From assembly GCA_964370985.1 (NCBI GenBank), contig CAYJLE010000033.1:1-36249 (forward strand): a DNA stretch of 36,249 bases. The letters are read 5' to 3'. The translations under genes were made by a program, and so were the position numbers. Below are positions 7,042 through 14,707 of the stretch, piece by piece (the first letter of the stretch is position 1; each line of letters opens with the position of its first letter). Origin of the DNA: JAHDVS01 sp964370985 (GTDB taxonomy: Bacteria; Actinomycetota; Thermoleophilia; Gaiellales; Gaiellaceae). Below the pieces are notes generated by a model that saw nothing but the letters and a program-made list of their open reading frames with translations, made no database searches and was not told where the DNA came from.

Positions 7042-7446
7042 GTGGCACGCAGACGCATCCCAGTGCGGCTCGTGGTCGCGCTCTCGGTCGCGATCGTGCT
7101 CGCGGTCTTCCTCCTCTACACGAGCTTCGCCGGCGGCGCGACCGACTCGCTGCGCCCGAGCCAGCTCGCGGGCGCCCAGGGCGAAGTCCAGCTCGCCGGC
7201 GTCGTGCTCGGGCCGGTCGAGGGGGACGCGCACGGCGCCGGGCTCACGTTCACTCTCAAGGACTTCGACGGGCCTGCGACCGTCCCCGTCGTCTACACGG
7301 GCTCGGTTCCCGACCTGTTCGCCGCCGACCGGCACGTCTACCTGCGAGGCGAGCTTCGCGACGGGGTCTTCGTCGGGGTGAAGGACTCCCTCGTGACGAA
7401 GTGCCCGTCCAAGTACTCGCCGAAGAGCGACGACGCCGCCGGCTGA
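7042..7446 (+). CDS. ccmE: Cytochrome c maturation heme chaperone CcmE, CXXXY type
   Basis: Membrane-anchored periplasm-side heme chaperone of System I cytochrome c biogenesis, 134 residues. It has one N-terminal membrane helix (about 8-27) followed by the OB-fold beta barrel (SLRPSQL, VQLAGVVLGPV, LTFTLKDF, VPVVYTGSVPDLF, VYLRGEL). The heme-attaching motif near the C-terminus is CPSKY (Cys121, Tyr125) in place of the classical HxxxY. CXXXY CcmE proteins are known from Desulfovibrio and some archaea. The start GTG 7042 places the membrane helix correctly; an open frame further upstream lacks coding character. ccmF begins one base after its stop, so the two form an operon. Confidence 0.88.
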   Translation: MARRRIPVRLVVALSVAIVLAVFLLYTSFAGGATDSLRPSQLAGAQGEVQLAGVVLGPVEGDAHGAGLTFTLKDFDGPATVPVVYTGSVPDLFAADRHVYLRGELRDGVFVGVKDSLVTKCPSKYSPKSDDAAG

Positions 7447-7447
7447 C

Positions 7448-9442
7448 GTGCCGGGACTCGGTCGCGCCGCCCTCGTCATCGTTCTCGGCCTCGTCCTGTA
7501 CGCGGCCCTGGCCGGCGCCTACGGGGCGGGTCGAGGCAGGCGCCGGCTCGCCGACTCCGCCGCCAACGCCCTCGTCGCCTCCTTCGCGGCCGCGGCTGCC
7601 GCCTCCGCCGTCCTGCTCGGCGCATTCCTGACCGACGACCTCTCCCTCACGTACGTCGCCGAGCACTCGAGCAAGGAGCTCCCGCGCGGTTACGCGTTCA
7701 CGGCGTTCTGGAGCGGTCAGGAAGGCTCGCTCCTGCTCTGGCTGCTCGTTCTCACCGGAATGGGCTCCGCCGCCGTCCTCCTCAACCGGCGGCTCGTCCG
7801 GGAGGTGCTTCCCTGGACCGTGCCCATTCTCGCCGGCGTCGCCACGTTCTTCTCGCTCGTCCTCGTCTTCGTATCGAGCCCGTTCGTGACCCAGCTCCCG
7901 CCGGCCGACGGCCTCGGGCTCAACCCGAGCCTCCAGAACCCCTACATGATCGCGCACCCGCCGCTCCTCTACCTCGGCTACGTGGGGCTCACGATCCCGT
8001 TCGCGTTCGCTATGGCCGCGCTCGCCTCCCGCCGGGTGGACGAGCGCTGGATCGTCGTGACGCGCCGCTGGACGCTCGGCGCCTGGGCGTTCCTCGGGAT
8101 CGGGGTCATGGTCGGCGCGAAGTGGGCGTACGAGGAGGTCGGCTGGGGCGGCTGGTACGCCTGGGACCCCGTCGAGAACGCGGCCCTCATGCCCTGGCTC
8201 GTCGCGACGGCATTCCTGCACTCGGTGATGGTGCAGGAGAAGAAGAACATGCTGCGCGTCTGGAACGTCGTGCTGGTGGCGCTCGCGTTCGGCCTCTCGC
8301 TGTTCGGCACATTCCTCACCCGCAGCGGCGTCGTCAACTCGATCCACAGCTTCGCCGAGTCCTCGATCGGCGCCTGGTTCCTCGGCTTCATCTGCGTCGT
8401 CGCGGCCGGCTCGACCGCGCTGATCCTGTCGCGCCTGTCGCTGCTACGCGCGCCCACGAAGATGGAGTCGCTCCTGTCACGCGAGGCGGCGTTCCTCTAT
8501 AACAACCTCTTCTTCGTCGCGTTCGCCCTGACCGTGCTCTGGGGTGTCGCCTACCCGCTCGTCTCGGAGGCCGTCCGTGGCATCGCCGCCACCGTCGGCC
8601 CGCCCTACTACGAGTTCTTCGCGCTCGTGTTCGGGCTTCCGCTCGTCTTCCTGATGGCGATCGGGCCGCTCGTCGCCTGGCGGCGCGCGTCCTGGCGCGC
8701 GCTCGTGAAAGCGGTCGCGTGGCCCGGGGGGATCGCGGTCGCGGCCGGGATCGCTCTCGTTGCCACCGGGTCCGGGTCGCGCCCGGTCGGGCTGGTCGGG
8801 TACACGTTCGCGATCTTCGTGCTCGCGGCGATCGGGCTCGAGCTCGTCCGGGGCACCCGGGCGCGCAAGGCGCTCGGGGGCACGGGCTGGATCGACGCGT
8901 TCGCCTCGCTGGTGTCGCGCAACCGGCGCCGCTACGGAGGCTACGTCGTGCACGCGTCGATTGCGCTGCTCGTGATCGGGGCGGTCGGGATCGGCGCGTT
9001 CGGCAGCTCGCGGGAGGGGCAGCTCGCGCCCGGGCAGACGCTCGAAGTCGACGGCTACGTCCTTCGCTACCTCGGCTCGACCGAGCGGCAGGCGGCGAAC
9101 GCGGTCGAGCTGCGCGCCCGGATCGAGGTGAGCAGGGACGGGCAGCAGCTCGGCGTGCTCGAGCCCGGGAAGAACCGCTACCTCGCCGAGCAGCAGACCT
9201 CGAACGAGGTCGCGATCCGTCCCAGCTGGCCGAGCGGCGAGGACCTGTTTCTGATCGCGGAGCAGTTCAACGAGGACGGGTCGCTCTACCTGAAAGTGCT
9301 CGTCAACCCGCTCGTGAACGTGATCTGGCTCGCCGGCGTGGTGTTCGTGCTCGGCTCGATGTTCACGATGTGGCCGGACGCGCGCGAGCAGCGCCGTCTC
9401 GCCCAGCGGTTCGCCGACCCGGAAGCCTACGCGAGCACCTGA
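7448..9442 (+). CDS. ccmF: Cytochrome c heme lyase subunit CcmF
   Basis: Polytopic membrane protein of 664 residues in the heme-handling WWD family, which ligates heme to apocytochrome c together with CcmH/CcmI. Landmarks are FWSGQEGSLLLW (87-98), the conserved His170 in IAHPPLLYLGY, the WWD loop WGGWYAWDPVENA (233-245) and His305 in SIHSFAES. A C-terminal soluble segment (about 525-630, from GSSREGQLAPG) is followed by a last membrane helix (about 633-652). Length is typical for CcmF. It starts at GTG 7448, directly after ccmE. ccmA-D and ccmG/H are absent from the window and may lie elsewhere. Confidence 0.93.
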   Translation: MPGLGRAALVIVLGLVLYAALAGAYGAGRGRRRLADSAANALVASFAAAAAASAVLLGAFLTDDLSLTYVAEHSSKELPRGYAFTAFWSGQEGSLLLWLLVLTGMGSAAVLLNRRLVREVLPWTVPILAGVATFFSLVLVFVSSPFVTQLPPADGLGLNPSLQNPYMIAHPPLLYLGYVGLTIPFAFAMAALASRRVDERWIVVTRRWTLGAWAFLGIGVMVGAKWAYEEVGWGGWYAWDPVENAALMPWLVATAFLHSVMVQEKKNMLRVWNVVLVALAFGLSLFGTFLTRSGVVNSIHSFAESSIGAWFLGFICVVAAGSTALILSRLSLLRAPTKMESLLSREAAFLYNNLFFVAFALTVLWGVAYPLVSEAVRGIAATVGPPYYEFFALVFGLPLVFLMAIGPLVAWRRASWRALVKAVAWPGGIAVAAGIALVATGSGSRPVGLVGYTFAIFVLAAIGLELVRGTRARKALGGTGWIDAFASLVSRNRRRYGGYVVHASIALLVIGAVGIGAFGSSREGQLAPGQTLEVDGYVLRYLGSTERQAANAVELRARIEVSRDGQQLGVLEPGKNRYLAEQQTSNEVAIRPSWPSGEDLFLIAEQFNEDGSLYLKVLVNPLVNVIWLAGVVFVLGSMFTMWPDAREQRRLAQRFADPEAYAST

Positions 9443-9793
9443 ATGACGACCCTGGCGCTGATCCTGGCCGCAGCGCTCGCGGTCTCGGCCGTCCTGTGGG
9501 TCTCGCGCCCGCTCCTGAAGGCGCCGGCGCCGGTGGGGGACGGGCGCGACGGCGCCGACGAGCGGCTCCGGCTTCTCGACGAGCGCGACCGCGCCCTCGC
9601 CGCGCTGAAGGAGCTCGAGCTCGACCACCGCACGGGCAAGGTCTCCGACGAGGACTACCACGCGCTCGTCGGCCCGCTGCGCCGCGACGCCGCCACCGCG
9701 CTTCGCGCGCTCGACCGCGTTACGGGGCGTCCCGGGGGCGCAGACGGCGGCACGCAGCCCGGCCCGTCTACGCGGCCTCCGGCGGCAGGTTGA
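9443..9793 (+). CDS. CcmI-like short membrane-anchored protein
   Basis: Protein of 116 residues with one N-terminal membrane helix (4-20), then a helical segment with the pattern typical of the N-terminal part of CcmI/CycH: ERDRALAALKELELDHRTGKVSDEDY. In the known family this region follows the first membrane helix and the apocytochrome-binding TPR part comes later; here no TPR is present and the tail is low complexity. The ATG directly follows the ccmF stop, supporting a role in the same heme ligation complex. Its 3' end overlaps the convergent hpt gene by 26 bases. Confidence 0.68.
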   Translation: MTTLALILAAALAVSAVLWVSRPLLKAPAPVGDGRDGADERLRLLDERDRALAALKELELDHRTGKVSDEDYHALVGPLRRDAATALRALDRVTGRPGGADGGTQPGPSTRPPAAG

Positions 9794-10316
9794 CGATCCG
9801 CAAATCCGGGAGGCTGCGGTAGAGCTGGTCGAGGTCGAAGCCGTAGCCGACGAAGAACTCGTCCGGCACGGTGAACCCGACGTAGCGGATCGGCAGGTCG
9901 TCCACGAGGCGCCGATACGGGCGGTCGAGCAGCGTGCAGACGGCGAGCTCGCGCGGGGAGCGGAGCTCGAGCGTCTTGACGAGGTAGTTCAGCGTCAGCC
10001 CGGTGTCGACGACGTCCTCGACGATGAGGACGTCACGGCCGCTGATCGGCATCTCGAGGTCCTTGATCAGGCGGATCGTCGAGCGGCCGCCCAGGGCGCC
10101 GCCGTAGCCGGCGAGTGCGACGAAGTCGATCGCGTGCGGGACGCTGACGGCGCGCGCGAGGTCGGCGACGAACACGAACGCGCCGCGCAGAACGGAGACG
10201 AGCACGAGCTCGCGACCTTCGTAGTCCTGGCTGATCTCGTCTCCGAGCTCCGCGACCCGGGTCGCCAGCTCCGCGCGCGAGAGGTAGACGTCGCCGACCC
10301 TCGGGTCGGCGATCAG
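9768..10316 (-). CDS. hpt: Hypoxanthine phosphoribosyltransferase, probable CTG start
   Basis: Purine salvage enzyme converting hypoxanthine or guanine plus PRPP to IMP or GMP. The PRPP loop VEDVVDTGLTL (about 99-109) and the SVLRGAFVFVADL segment are typical. GTG 10205 would remove the conserved N-terminal region (VGDVYLSRAELATRVAELG, then DEISQDYEGREL), which is clearly encoded upstream in frame. No ATG, GTG or TTG occurs in that stretch. A CTG at 10316 overlaps the stop of the upstream gene as CTGA, giving 182 residues, the normal length for the family. This start is inferred and would depend on translational coupling. It converges with the ccmI-like gene. Confidence 0.85.
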   Translation of the reverse strand: MIADPRVGDVYLSRAELATRVAELGDEISQDYEGRELVLVSVLRGAFVFVADLARAVSVPHAIDFVALAGYGGALGGRSTIRLIKDLEMPISGRDVLIVEDVVDTGLTLNYLVKTLELRSPRELAVCTLLDRPYRRLVDDLPIRYVGFTVPDEFFVGYGFDLDQLYRSLPDLRIVNLPPEAA

Positions 10317-10669
10317 GTGCGGTGGCTCAGTCCGTATTTCTGCGCCAGACGCTCGAAGTCGCGCCGGTAGAAGAGCTTGACCTTCACGCCGGGGTAGAGC
10401 TCGCGCAGCTTGCGCAGCTTGCGGTTCTTGCGCGTCACGAGCGACTGCTTCATGACGGTCAGCTCCACGTACAGGTCCTGCTCCGGCAGGTAGAAGTCGG
10501 GCGTGATCGCCTCGATCACCCTGCCCGCCTCATCCGTCCCGAGCACGAAGGTGCGAGGCTCGTACTCCCAGGGGACGCCGTGATAGTCGAGAAGCTTGGC
10601 GCACTCGAGCTCGGCGTCGTTCGCGAACTGCGGCGTCTCTTCCCCACAATATGCCTGGAAAACGGGCAT
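10313..10669 (-). CDS. Nuclease-fold-like protein coupled to hpt
   Basis: Protein of 118 residues. It has an N-terminal segment with two cysteines, a helix (DAELECAKLLDYHGVPWEYEP) and then strands ITPDFYLPEQDLYVELTVMKQ. This arrangement resembles the PD-(D/E)XK nuclease core (Asp in PDF, Glu in VEL), but the canonical ExK lysine position is Thr, with a Lys three residues later. A basic stretch, LVTRKNRKLRKLRELYP, and KLFYRRDFERLAQKYG follow. Catalysis is therefore uncertain; nucleic-acid binding is plausible. The stop overlaps the probable hpt start. ATG 10669 is preferred because GATAAT lies 7 bases ahead; ATG 10678 is the alternative. Confidence 0.65.
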   Translation of the reverse strand: MPVFQAYCGEETPQFANDAELECAKLLDYHGVPWEYEPRTFVLGTDEAGRVIEAITPDFYLPEQDLYVELTVMKQSLVTRKNRKLRKLRELYPGVKVKLFYRRDFERLAQKYGLSHRT

Positions 10670-10676
10670 TTCCAGC

Positions 10677-10682
10677 ATTATC
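10677..10682 (-). promoter_or_regulatory. -10 box, nuclease-like/hpt operon
   Basis: GATAAT (minus strand), one mismatch from TATAAT, lies 7 bases before ATG 10669 and would give a leaderless operon mRNA. Confidence 0.5.
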
Positions 10683-10732
10683 CACAGGTCAGGATAGCAA
10701 CCGACTCGGATGGTGGTCGCACCGCTGGGCGG

Positions 10733-10738
10733 TAGACT
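10733..10738 (+). promoter_or_regulatory. -10 box, glpX-like gene
   Basis: TAGACT lies 7 bases before GTG 10746, in the gap divergent from the hpt operon. Confidence 0.58.
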
Positions 10739-10745
10739 CGCGGCG

Positions 10746-11723
10746 GTGCGGGCGACCGGCGTGGAAGAGACCTGCCAGTGCGTGACGTACGCTGCGGTCA
10801 CGGAGCGTGCGGCACTCGCTGGTGGCCGCTGGCTCGGCCGCGGGGACGAAGATGGCGCAGCCGAGGCGGCAACGTCCGGTCTGCGGGCAGCGCTCGACCT
10901 GAGGCCGATCGAGGGCCGAGTCGTCGTCGGACCCGAGGACGAAGGCGTTCTCTCGGTAGGCTCGGTGGTCGGCGCCGGCGGGGAGCCTGTCGACCTCGCG
11001 GTCGACCCACTGGGGGGCCCCGGGGTGGTGGCCCGCGGCGGCTACGGAGCGATGGCGATGCTCGCGGTCGGGGGGGCCGAGACCCTGCCGCGGCTGCCGC
11101 AGATGTACATGCGCAAGATGGCCGTCGGGCCCGTCGCGAAGGGCCGGATCGACCTCGCGCGGCCGATCGCGGACAACGTCGAGGCGATCGCCGACGCGCT
11201 CGGCCGCAGGCCGAACGACGTCACCGCGATCGTGCTCGAGCGGGCCCGCCACCACGACCTCGTCGAGGAGCTGCGCGCCTCGGGAGCGCGGATCAAGCTG
11301 ATCCAGGACGGGGACGTCACCGCCGCGATCACGTGCGCGATCCGCGGCACCAACGACCACCTGGCGGTCGGGATCGGCGGCGCCCGCCAGGCGGTGATCG
11401 CGGCCGCGGCCCTGCGCTGCCTCGGCGGCGAGCTCCAGGCCCAGTTCTGGCCGGTGTCGCGCACGGAGATCGCCCAGGCCCGCGAGTACGGCTTCGAGGA
11501 GATGGAGAAGGTGTTCACGATCGAGGAGCTGGCGCCGCGTGACGTGATCGTGGCTGCGACGGGCGTCTCGAACGGCGATCTCCTGCGCGGCGTGCGCTAT
11601 CTCGCGGACTCGGCCCGCACGCACTCCCTCGTCCTGTGCACTCGCTGCAACTGGGTGCGATTCGTGGACGGGACACACTTCTTCGGCCGCGAGCGCCGCG
11701 AGGAGATCCGCCTGCTCGGGTGA
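10746..11723 (+). CDS. GlpX-like (class II fructose-bisphosphatase) homologue with altered active site
   Basis: GlpX-family protein of 325 residues, full length. The fold signatures are strong: RWLGRGDEDGA with Asp34, VDLAVDPL with Asp87, YMRKMAVGP, KLIQDGDVTAAI, AAALRCLGGELQ and VAATGVSNGDLLRGVRY. Several catalytic positions differ from known enzymes. The GEGE metal motif reads GPEDE (62-66), DPxEGT reads DPLGGP (87-92), losing the Glu and the catalytic Thr, and the GTPEGV Glu is Gln215. It may therefore have lost or changed fructose-1,6-bisphosphatase activity. The start at GTG 10746 is supported by the -10-like box 7 bases upstream. The DUF59 gene follows with its own promoter. Confidence 0.8.
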   Translation: MRATGVEETCQCVTYAAVTERAALAGGRWLGRGDEDGAAEAATSGLRAALDLRPIEGRVVVGPEDEGVLSVGSVVGAGGEPVDLAVDPLGGPGVVARGGYGAMAMLAVGGAETLPRLPQMYMRKMAVGPVAKGRIDLARPIADNVEAIADALGRRPNDVTAIVLERARHHDLVEELRASGARIKLIQDGDVTAAITCAIRGTNDHLAVGIGGARQAVIAAAALRCLGGELQAQFWPVSRTEIAQAREYGFEEMEKVFTIEELAPRDVIVAATGVSNGDLLRGVRYLADSARTHSLVLCTRCNWVRFVDGTHFFGRERREEIRLLG

Positions 11724-11745
11724 GCTGCCAGCGTCGGCGGCTGGC

Positions 11746-11751
11746 TACACT
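11746..11751 (+). promoter_or_regulatory. -10 box, leaderless DUF59 gene
   Basis: TACACT lies 6 bases before ATG 11758; no ribosome binding site. Confidence 0.6.
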
Positions 11752-11757
11752 AGCCCC

Positions 11758-12060
11758 ATGCCCACTCGCGACGAGGTGTTCGATGCGTTGCGCGTCGTCG
11801 AGGATCCCGAGCTCGGGATGGACATCGTCGAGCTGGGCCTGCTCTACGACGCCGATGTGATCGGCACGAAGGTGTTCGTGAAATACAGCCTTACCTCGAT
11901 CGGGTGTCCGGTCGGGCCGCTCATCGAGCAGCAGATCTGCGAGGCGGTCGCGGCCATGGAGGGCGTCGACGACGTCGAGGCCGAGCTGACCTGGGATCCG
12001 CCCTGGACGCCCGACCGCATGTCGGACGACGCCAAGTTCATCCTCGGCTTCGGCTACTGA
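11758..12060 (+). CDS. MIP18/DUF59-family iron-sulfur assembly protein
   Basis: Protein of 100 residues of the DUF59 (PaaD/SufT-like) family, small proteins that take part in iron-sulfur cluster assembly or in maturing specific enzymes. Family features seen are VVEDPELGMDIVELGLLYD, the conserved Cys in SIGCPVGPLIEQQI (Cys50), the strand VEAELTWDPPW and TPDRMSDDAK at the C-terminus. It stands alone, with a leaderless promoter signal and a strong hairpin after it, so it is probably monocistronic. There is no adjacent suf operon or paa cluster in the window; the client is unknown. Confidence 0.85.
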   Translation: MPTRDEVFDALRVVEDPELGMDIVELGLLYDADVIGTKVFVKYSLTSIGCPVGPLIEQQICEAVAAMEGVDDVEAELTWDPPWTPDRMSDDAKFILGFGY

Positions 12061-12063
12061 CGA

Positions 12064-12109
12064 GAGCGGGGAGGAGGCCCGGCGGCGGCGCGCGGCCGGG
12101 CCCCCGCTC
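12064..12109. terminator. Two-part hairpin between convergent genes
   Basis: Outer arms GAGCGGGG (12064-12071) and CCCCGCTC (12102-12109) enclose inner arms GCCCGGC (12077-12083) and GCCGGGC (12095-12101). It lies 4 bases after the DUF59 stop and before the end of the convergent gene at 12119. There is no T tract. Confidence 0.6.
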
Positions 12110-12118
12110 CCGCGGGCT

Positions 12119-12418
12119 CTACCTGTTCGGGCCGAACTCCTCGACCACCTCGAAGATCCCGTCTGCGCCCGTCGACGCGACGTAGCGGGCCATCCGCTCC
12201 GTCCGGGTCGTCTGCTGCGCCTGCAGGGCGGGATCGTCCCTCAGGCCGAGGGCGCCGTTCGGGAACATGCCGAACGCGATCACCTCGTCCGGGTCGTCGA
12301 CGTTGCGCAGGATGTACCCGCGCTCGAGCTCGGCGGGCAGCTCGTCGGGCTCCCAGGCGGCGCGCCACGCCTCGTAGCTCCCCGGCGCCAGCTTGCGGAC
12401 GGTCAGGACAACGTGCAT
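12119..12418 (-). CDS. Small alpha/beta-barrel-like protein, unknown function
   Basis: Protein of 99 residues. It opens with the strand MHVVLTVRKL, then a helix with YEAWRAAWEP, a strand ERGYILRNVDDPDEVIAFGMF, and a closing strand DGIFEVVEEF. This order resembles dimeric alpha/beta-barrel (ABM-type) proteins, but no catalytic residues can be assigned. It is the third gene of an operon. The upstream MFS stop codon merges with its GGAGGA ribosome-binding site (TGAGGAGGAAGAC before the ATG). Context suggests a link to the oxidoreductase and transporter ahead of it. Confidence 0.65.
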   Translation of the reverse strand: MHVVLTVRKLAPGSYEAWRAAWEPDELPAELERGYILRNVDDPDEVIAFGMFPNGALGLRDDPALQAQQTTRTERMARYVASTGADGIFEVVEEFGPNR

Positions 12419-12428
12419 GTCTTCCTCC

Positions 12429-13679
12429 TCAGGTCGACTTCTCGACCATTGTGGCCCCGCCGGCGCGCCCGCGCCACTTTCCCGGGGAGGGCTCGCGCAG
12501 CGGCGCCACGAGGAGGACGACGGGGATCATCAGCCCGGCCATGACGAGGCCGACCACGCCCAGGCCCGCCGACTCGAGCATGAAGCCGCCGCCGAGCGCC
12601 CCGATCGCCGCGAACACGGAGGTGAGGAGATCGTTGGCGCCGAGCGCGCCGCCGCGCTCTCCGACCGTCGTCAGGTCCGAGATCACCGCCGTCGCGCCGA
12701 GGAAGCAGGCCGACCAGCCGAGCCCGACCAGCGTCATCCCGATCGCCACGAACACGACCTCGTGCGCGAACGACCCGAGCACCGCGCCCGCGGCCGACAG
12801 CACCGCGCCCACGAGCAGCCCCGGCCGGCGCCCGTACCGGTCGAGCGCGACGCCGATCACCGGGCCCAGCGCGTTCATGCCCGCGATATGGACGCCGATC
12901 ACGACGGCGATCGCGAGCGCGCCGCCCCCGTGATCCTCGATCGCGATCGGCGCCACGCCCATCACCGCCACCATCGCCGTCTGGGCGACGCTGATCGCCG
13001 CGATCGCGGCTCGCAGCGGCGGCAGGCGCAGGAGCTCCCCGAGCGGCCGCGGGGGCGCTGATCCCTGGACGGTGCCCTCGTCGACCGCGAGCGCCATCGG
13101 ATCCGGCCGCAGCGCGAGCACCGCGAGGACGCCGAGAACCTCGATCACGGGGATCATCAGATACGGCAGCATGTCCGAGCCGCTCAGGCGCCCGGTCAGG
13201 GCGACCAGGGGCGCCCCGCCGACGGCCCCGAGCGTCCCCGCCGAGACCACGATCCCGACCACGCGGCCGCGACGGGCGCTCGGATACATGTCCGCCACCG
13301 CGACGCGGCCGAGCAGCGCGCCCCCCTGGCCGGCCGCGAAGATGGCCGTCGCCCCGAGCAGTCCCCACAGCGAGTCGGCCCAGATCGCGAGCGCGCCGGC
13401 TGCGCCGCCGACTCCGAGCAGGACGTGACCGACGAGTAGCCCCGGCCGGCGTCCCCGCCGGTCCATCAGGCGCCCGACGAGCAGGGCGGAGACCGCGGCG
13501 CACGCGTTGAAGAGGGCGAGCAGGATCCCCGCCCACCGCTCGCGCCCCGCGATGTCGACGACCGCGACGACAGCGAGCGTGAACCACACGGCCGCGGAGG
13601 CGAGCAGCGCCGCCTGGGCGCCCATCAGGAAGAGCGTGTTGCGCCGGACGAGCGCGTCCCGCACGCCGGCCGCGCCCAC
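12429..13679 (-). CDS. MFS transporter
   Basis: Major facilitator superfamily protein of 416 residues with twelve predicted membrane helices in two halves. Each half carries a motif A-like cytoplasmic loop: GRLMDRRGRRPGLL in the first and GVALDRYGRRPGLL in the second. The pattern is like drug/H+ antiporters or sugar effluxers, but the substrate cannot be read from sequence. The start is GTG 13679, with GGAGG 5 bases upstream and one base after the stop of the oxidoreductase gene; an open frame further upstream is antisense noise within that gene. It belongs to the three-gene operon. Confidence 0.85.
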   Translation of the reverse strand: MGAAGVRDALVRRNTLFLMGAQAALLASAAVWFTLAVVAVVDIAGRERWAGILLALFNACAAVSALLVGRLMDRRGRRPGLLVGHVLLGVGGAAGALAIWADSLWGLLGATAIFAAGQGGALLGRVAVADMYPSARRGRVVGIVVSAGTLGAVGGAPLVALTGRLSGSDMLPYLMIPVIEVLGVLAVLALRPDPMALAVDEGTVQGSAPPRPLGELLRLPPLRAAIAAISVAQTAMVAVMGVAPIAIEDHGGGALAIAVVIGVHIAGMNALGPVIGVALDRYGRRPGLLVGAVLSAAGAVLGSFAHEVVFVAIGMTLVGLGWSACFLGATAVISDLTTVGERGGALGANDLLTSVFAAIGALGGGFMLESAGLGVVGLVMAGLMIPVVLLVAPLREPSPGKWRGRAGGATMVEKST

Positions 13680-13680
13680 C

Positions 13681-14664
13681 CTAGCCTCCGATCTCGAGCA
13701 CGATCTTCCCCAGCTGCTCGCCGCGCTCGAGCCTGCGGTGCGCGTCGGCGATCTCGGCGAGCGGGTAGACCCGATCGACGATCGGGCGCAGCTCCCGCTC
13801 CGAGACGAGGCGCAGGAGCGCCCGGAAGTCCTCCCGGGTCGCCATCGTCGAGCCGAGGATCGTGAGCTGCTTCCACCAGATCCGCGACAGGCCGGCAGGC
13901 GGGTTCGCGCCGCTCGTCGCCCCGCACACGGCGATCCGCCCACCGAAGCAGGCGGCGGCCAGCGACGCCTGCCAGGTTGCCTCGCCGACGTGCTCGACGA
14001 CGATGTCAGCGCCGTGCCCGCCCGTCGCCTCCCGGACCGCGGCGGCGACGTCTTCGGTCACGTGGTTCACCGCCAGGTCGGCGCCGAGCGCGCGCGCGCG
14101 CTCGAGCTTCTCCGGGCTCGACGACGTGACCGCGACCCTGGCGCCCAGCGCCTTCGCGAGCTGGAAAGCAGCGGAGCCGACGCCGCTGCCGAACCCCCAG
14201 CAGAGCACCCACTCGCCCGCGCGGAGCCCGGCTCGGGTCACGAGCATCCGGTAGGCGGTCTCCCAGACGAGCGGGAACGCCGCCGCCTCGGCGAACGAGA
14301 GGTGCGGCGGCTTCGCCTCGACGTACTCCTCGGAGAGCGCGATCAGCTCCGCGTCCGTGCCGTGGCAGTGCTCGCCGATGATCTTGCGTCCGTCCTCGAG
14401 GCCCGGGTTCAGCACCACCTCGTCGCCGGGCGCGAACCGGCCGGAGCCGGGCCCGAGCGCCTCGACGACGCCGGCGCCGTCGGCGCCGGGGATCCACGGC
14501 TTCGGCACCGTCGGGCGGCCCGTGCGTGTCCAGATGTCCAGGTGGTTGAGCGCCGCCGCCCGCAGCCGCACCAGCACCTCGCCGGGCCCGGGAGTCGGGT
14601 CGGGCGCGTCCTCGTAGCGCAGCACCTCGGGGCCGCCGTCCTCGTGGATGCGCACCGCCTTCAT
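13681..14664 (-). CDS. MDR-superfamily quinone oxidoreductase-like protein
   Basis: Medium-chain dehydrogenase/reductase of 327 residues. The N-terminal GroES-like domain (MKAVRIHEDGGPEVLRY, AALNHLDIWTRTG) is followed by the cofactor domain with GFGSGVGSAAFQLAKALGA and the NADP-type TSSSPEKLERARALGAD. The catalytic zinc ligands of alcohol dehydrogenases are absent (GADGAG in place of GHEGAG) and the structural zinc cysteine loop is lost, so it is better described as a quinone oxidoreductase or enoyl reductase type than as a zinc enzyme. It heads an operon with the MFS gene and is divergent from queG, with a leaderless TAGGAT box. Confidence 0.85.
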   Translation of the reverse strand: MKAVRIHEDGGPEVLRYEDAPDPTPGPGEVLVRLRAAALNHLDIWTRTGRPTVPKPWIPGADGAGVVEALGPGSGRFAPGDEVVLNPGLEDGRKIIGEHCHGTDAELIALSEEYVEAKPPHLSFAEAAAFPLVWETAYRMLVTRAGLRAGEWVLCWGFGSGVGSAAFQLAKALGARVAVTSSSPEKLERARALGADLAVNHVTEDVAAAVREATGGHGADIVVEHVGEATWQASLAAACFGGRIAVCGATSGANPPAGLSRIWWKQLTILGSTMATREDFRALLRLVSERELRPIVDRVYPLAEIADAHRRLERGEQLGKIVLEIGG

Positions 14665-14670
14665 GCGCCG

Positions 14671-14676
14671 ATCCTA
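14671..14676 (-). promoter_or_regulatory. -10 box, oxidoreductase operon
   Basis: TAGGAT (minus strand) lies 6 bases before ATG 14664. Confidence 0.58.
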
Positions 14677-14695
14677 GCGGCGGCCCGGTCGCTGC

Positions 14696-14701
14696 TACGG
14701 T
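14696..14701 (+). promoter_or_regulatory. -10 box, leaderless queG
   Basis: TACGGT lies 6 bases before GTG 14708. Only 43 bases separate the two divergent start codons. Confidence 0.52.
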
Positions 14702-14707
14702 GGAGCC

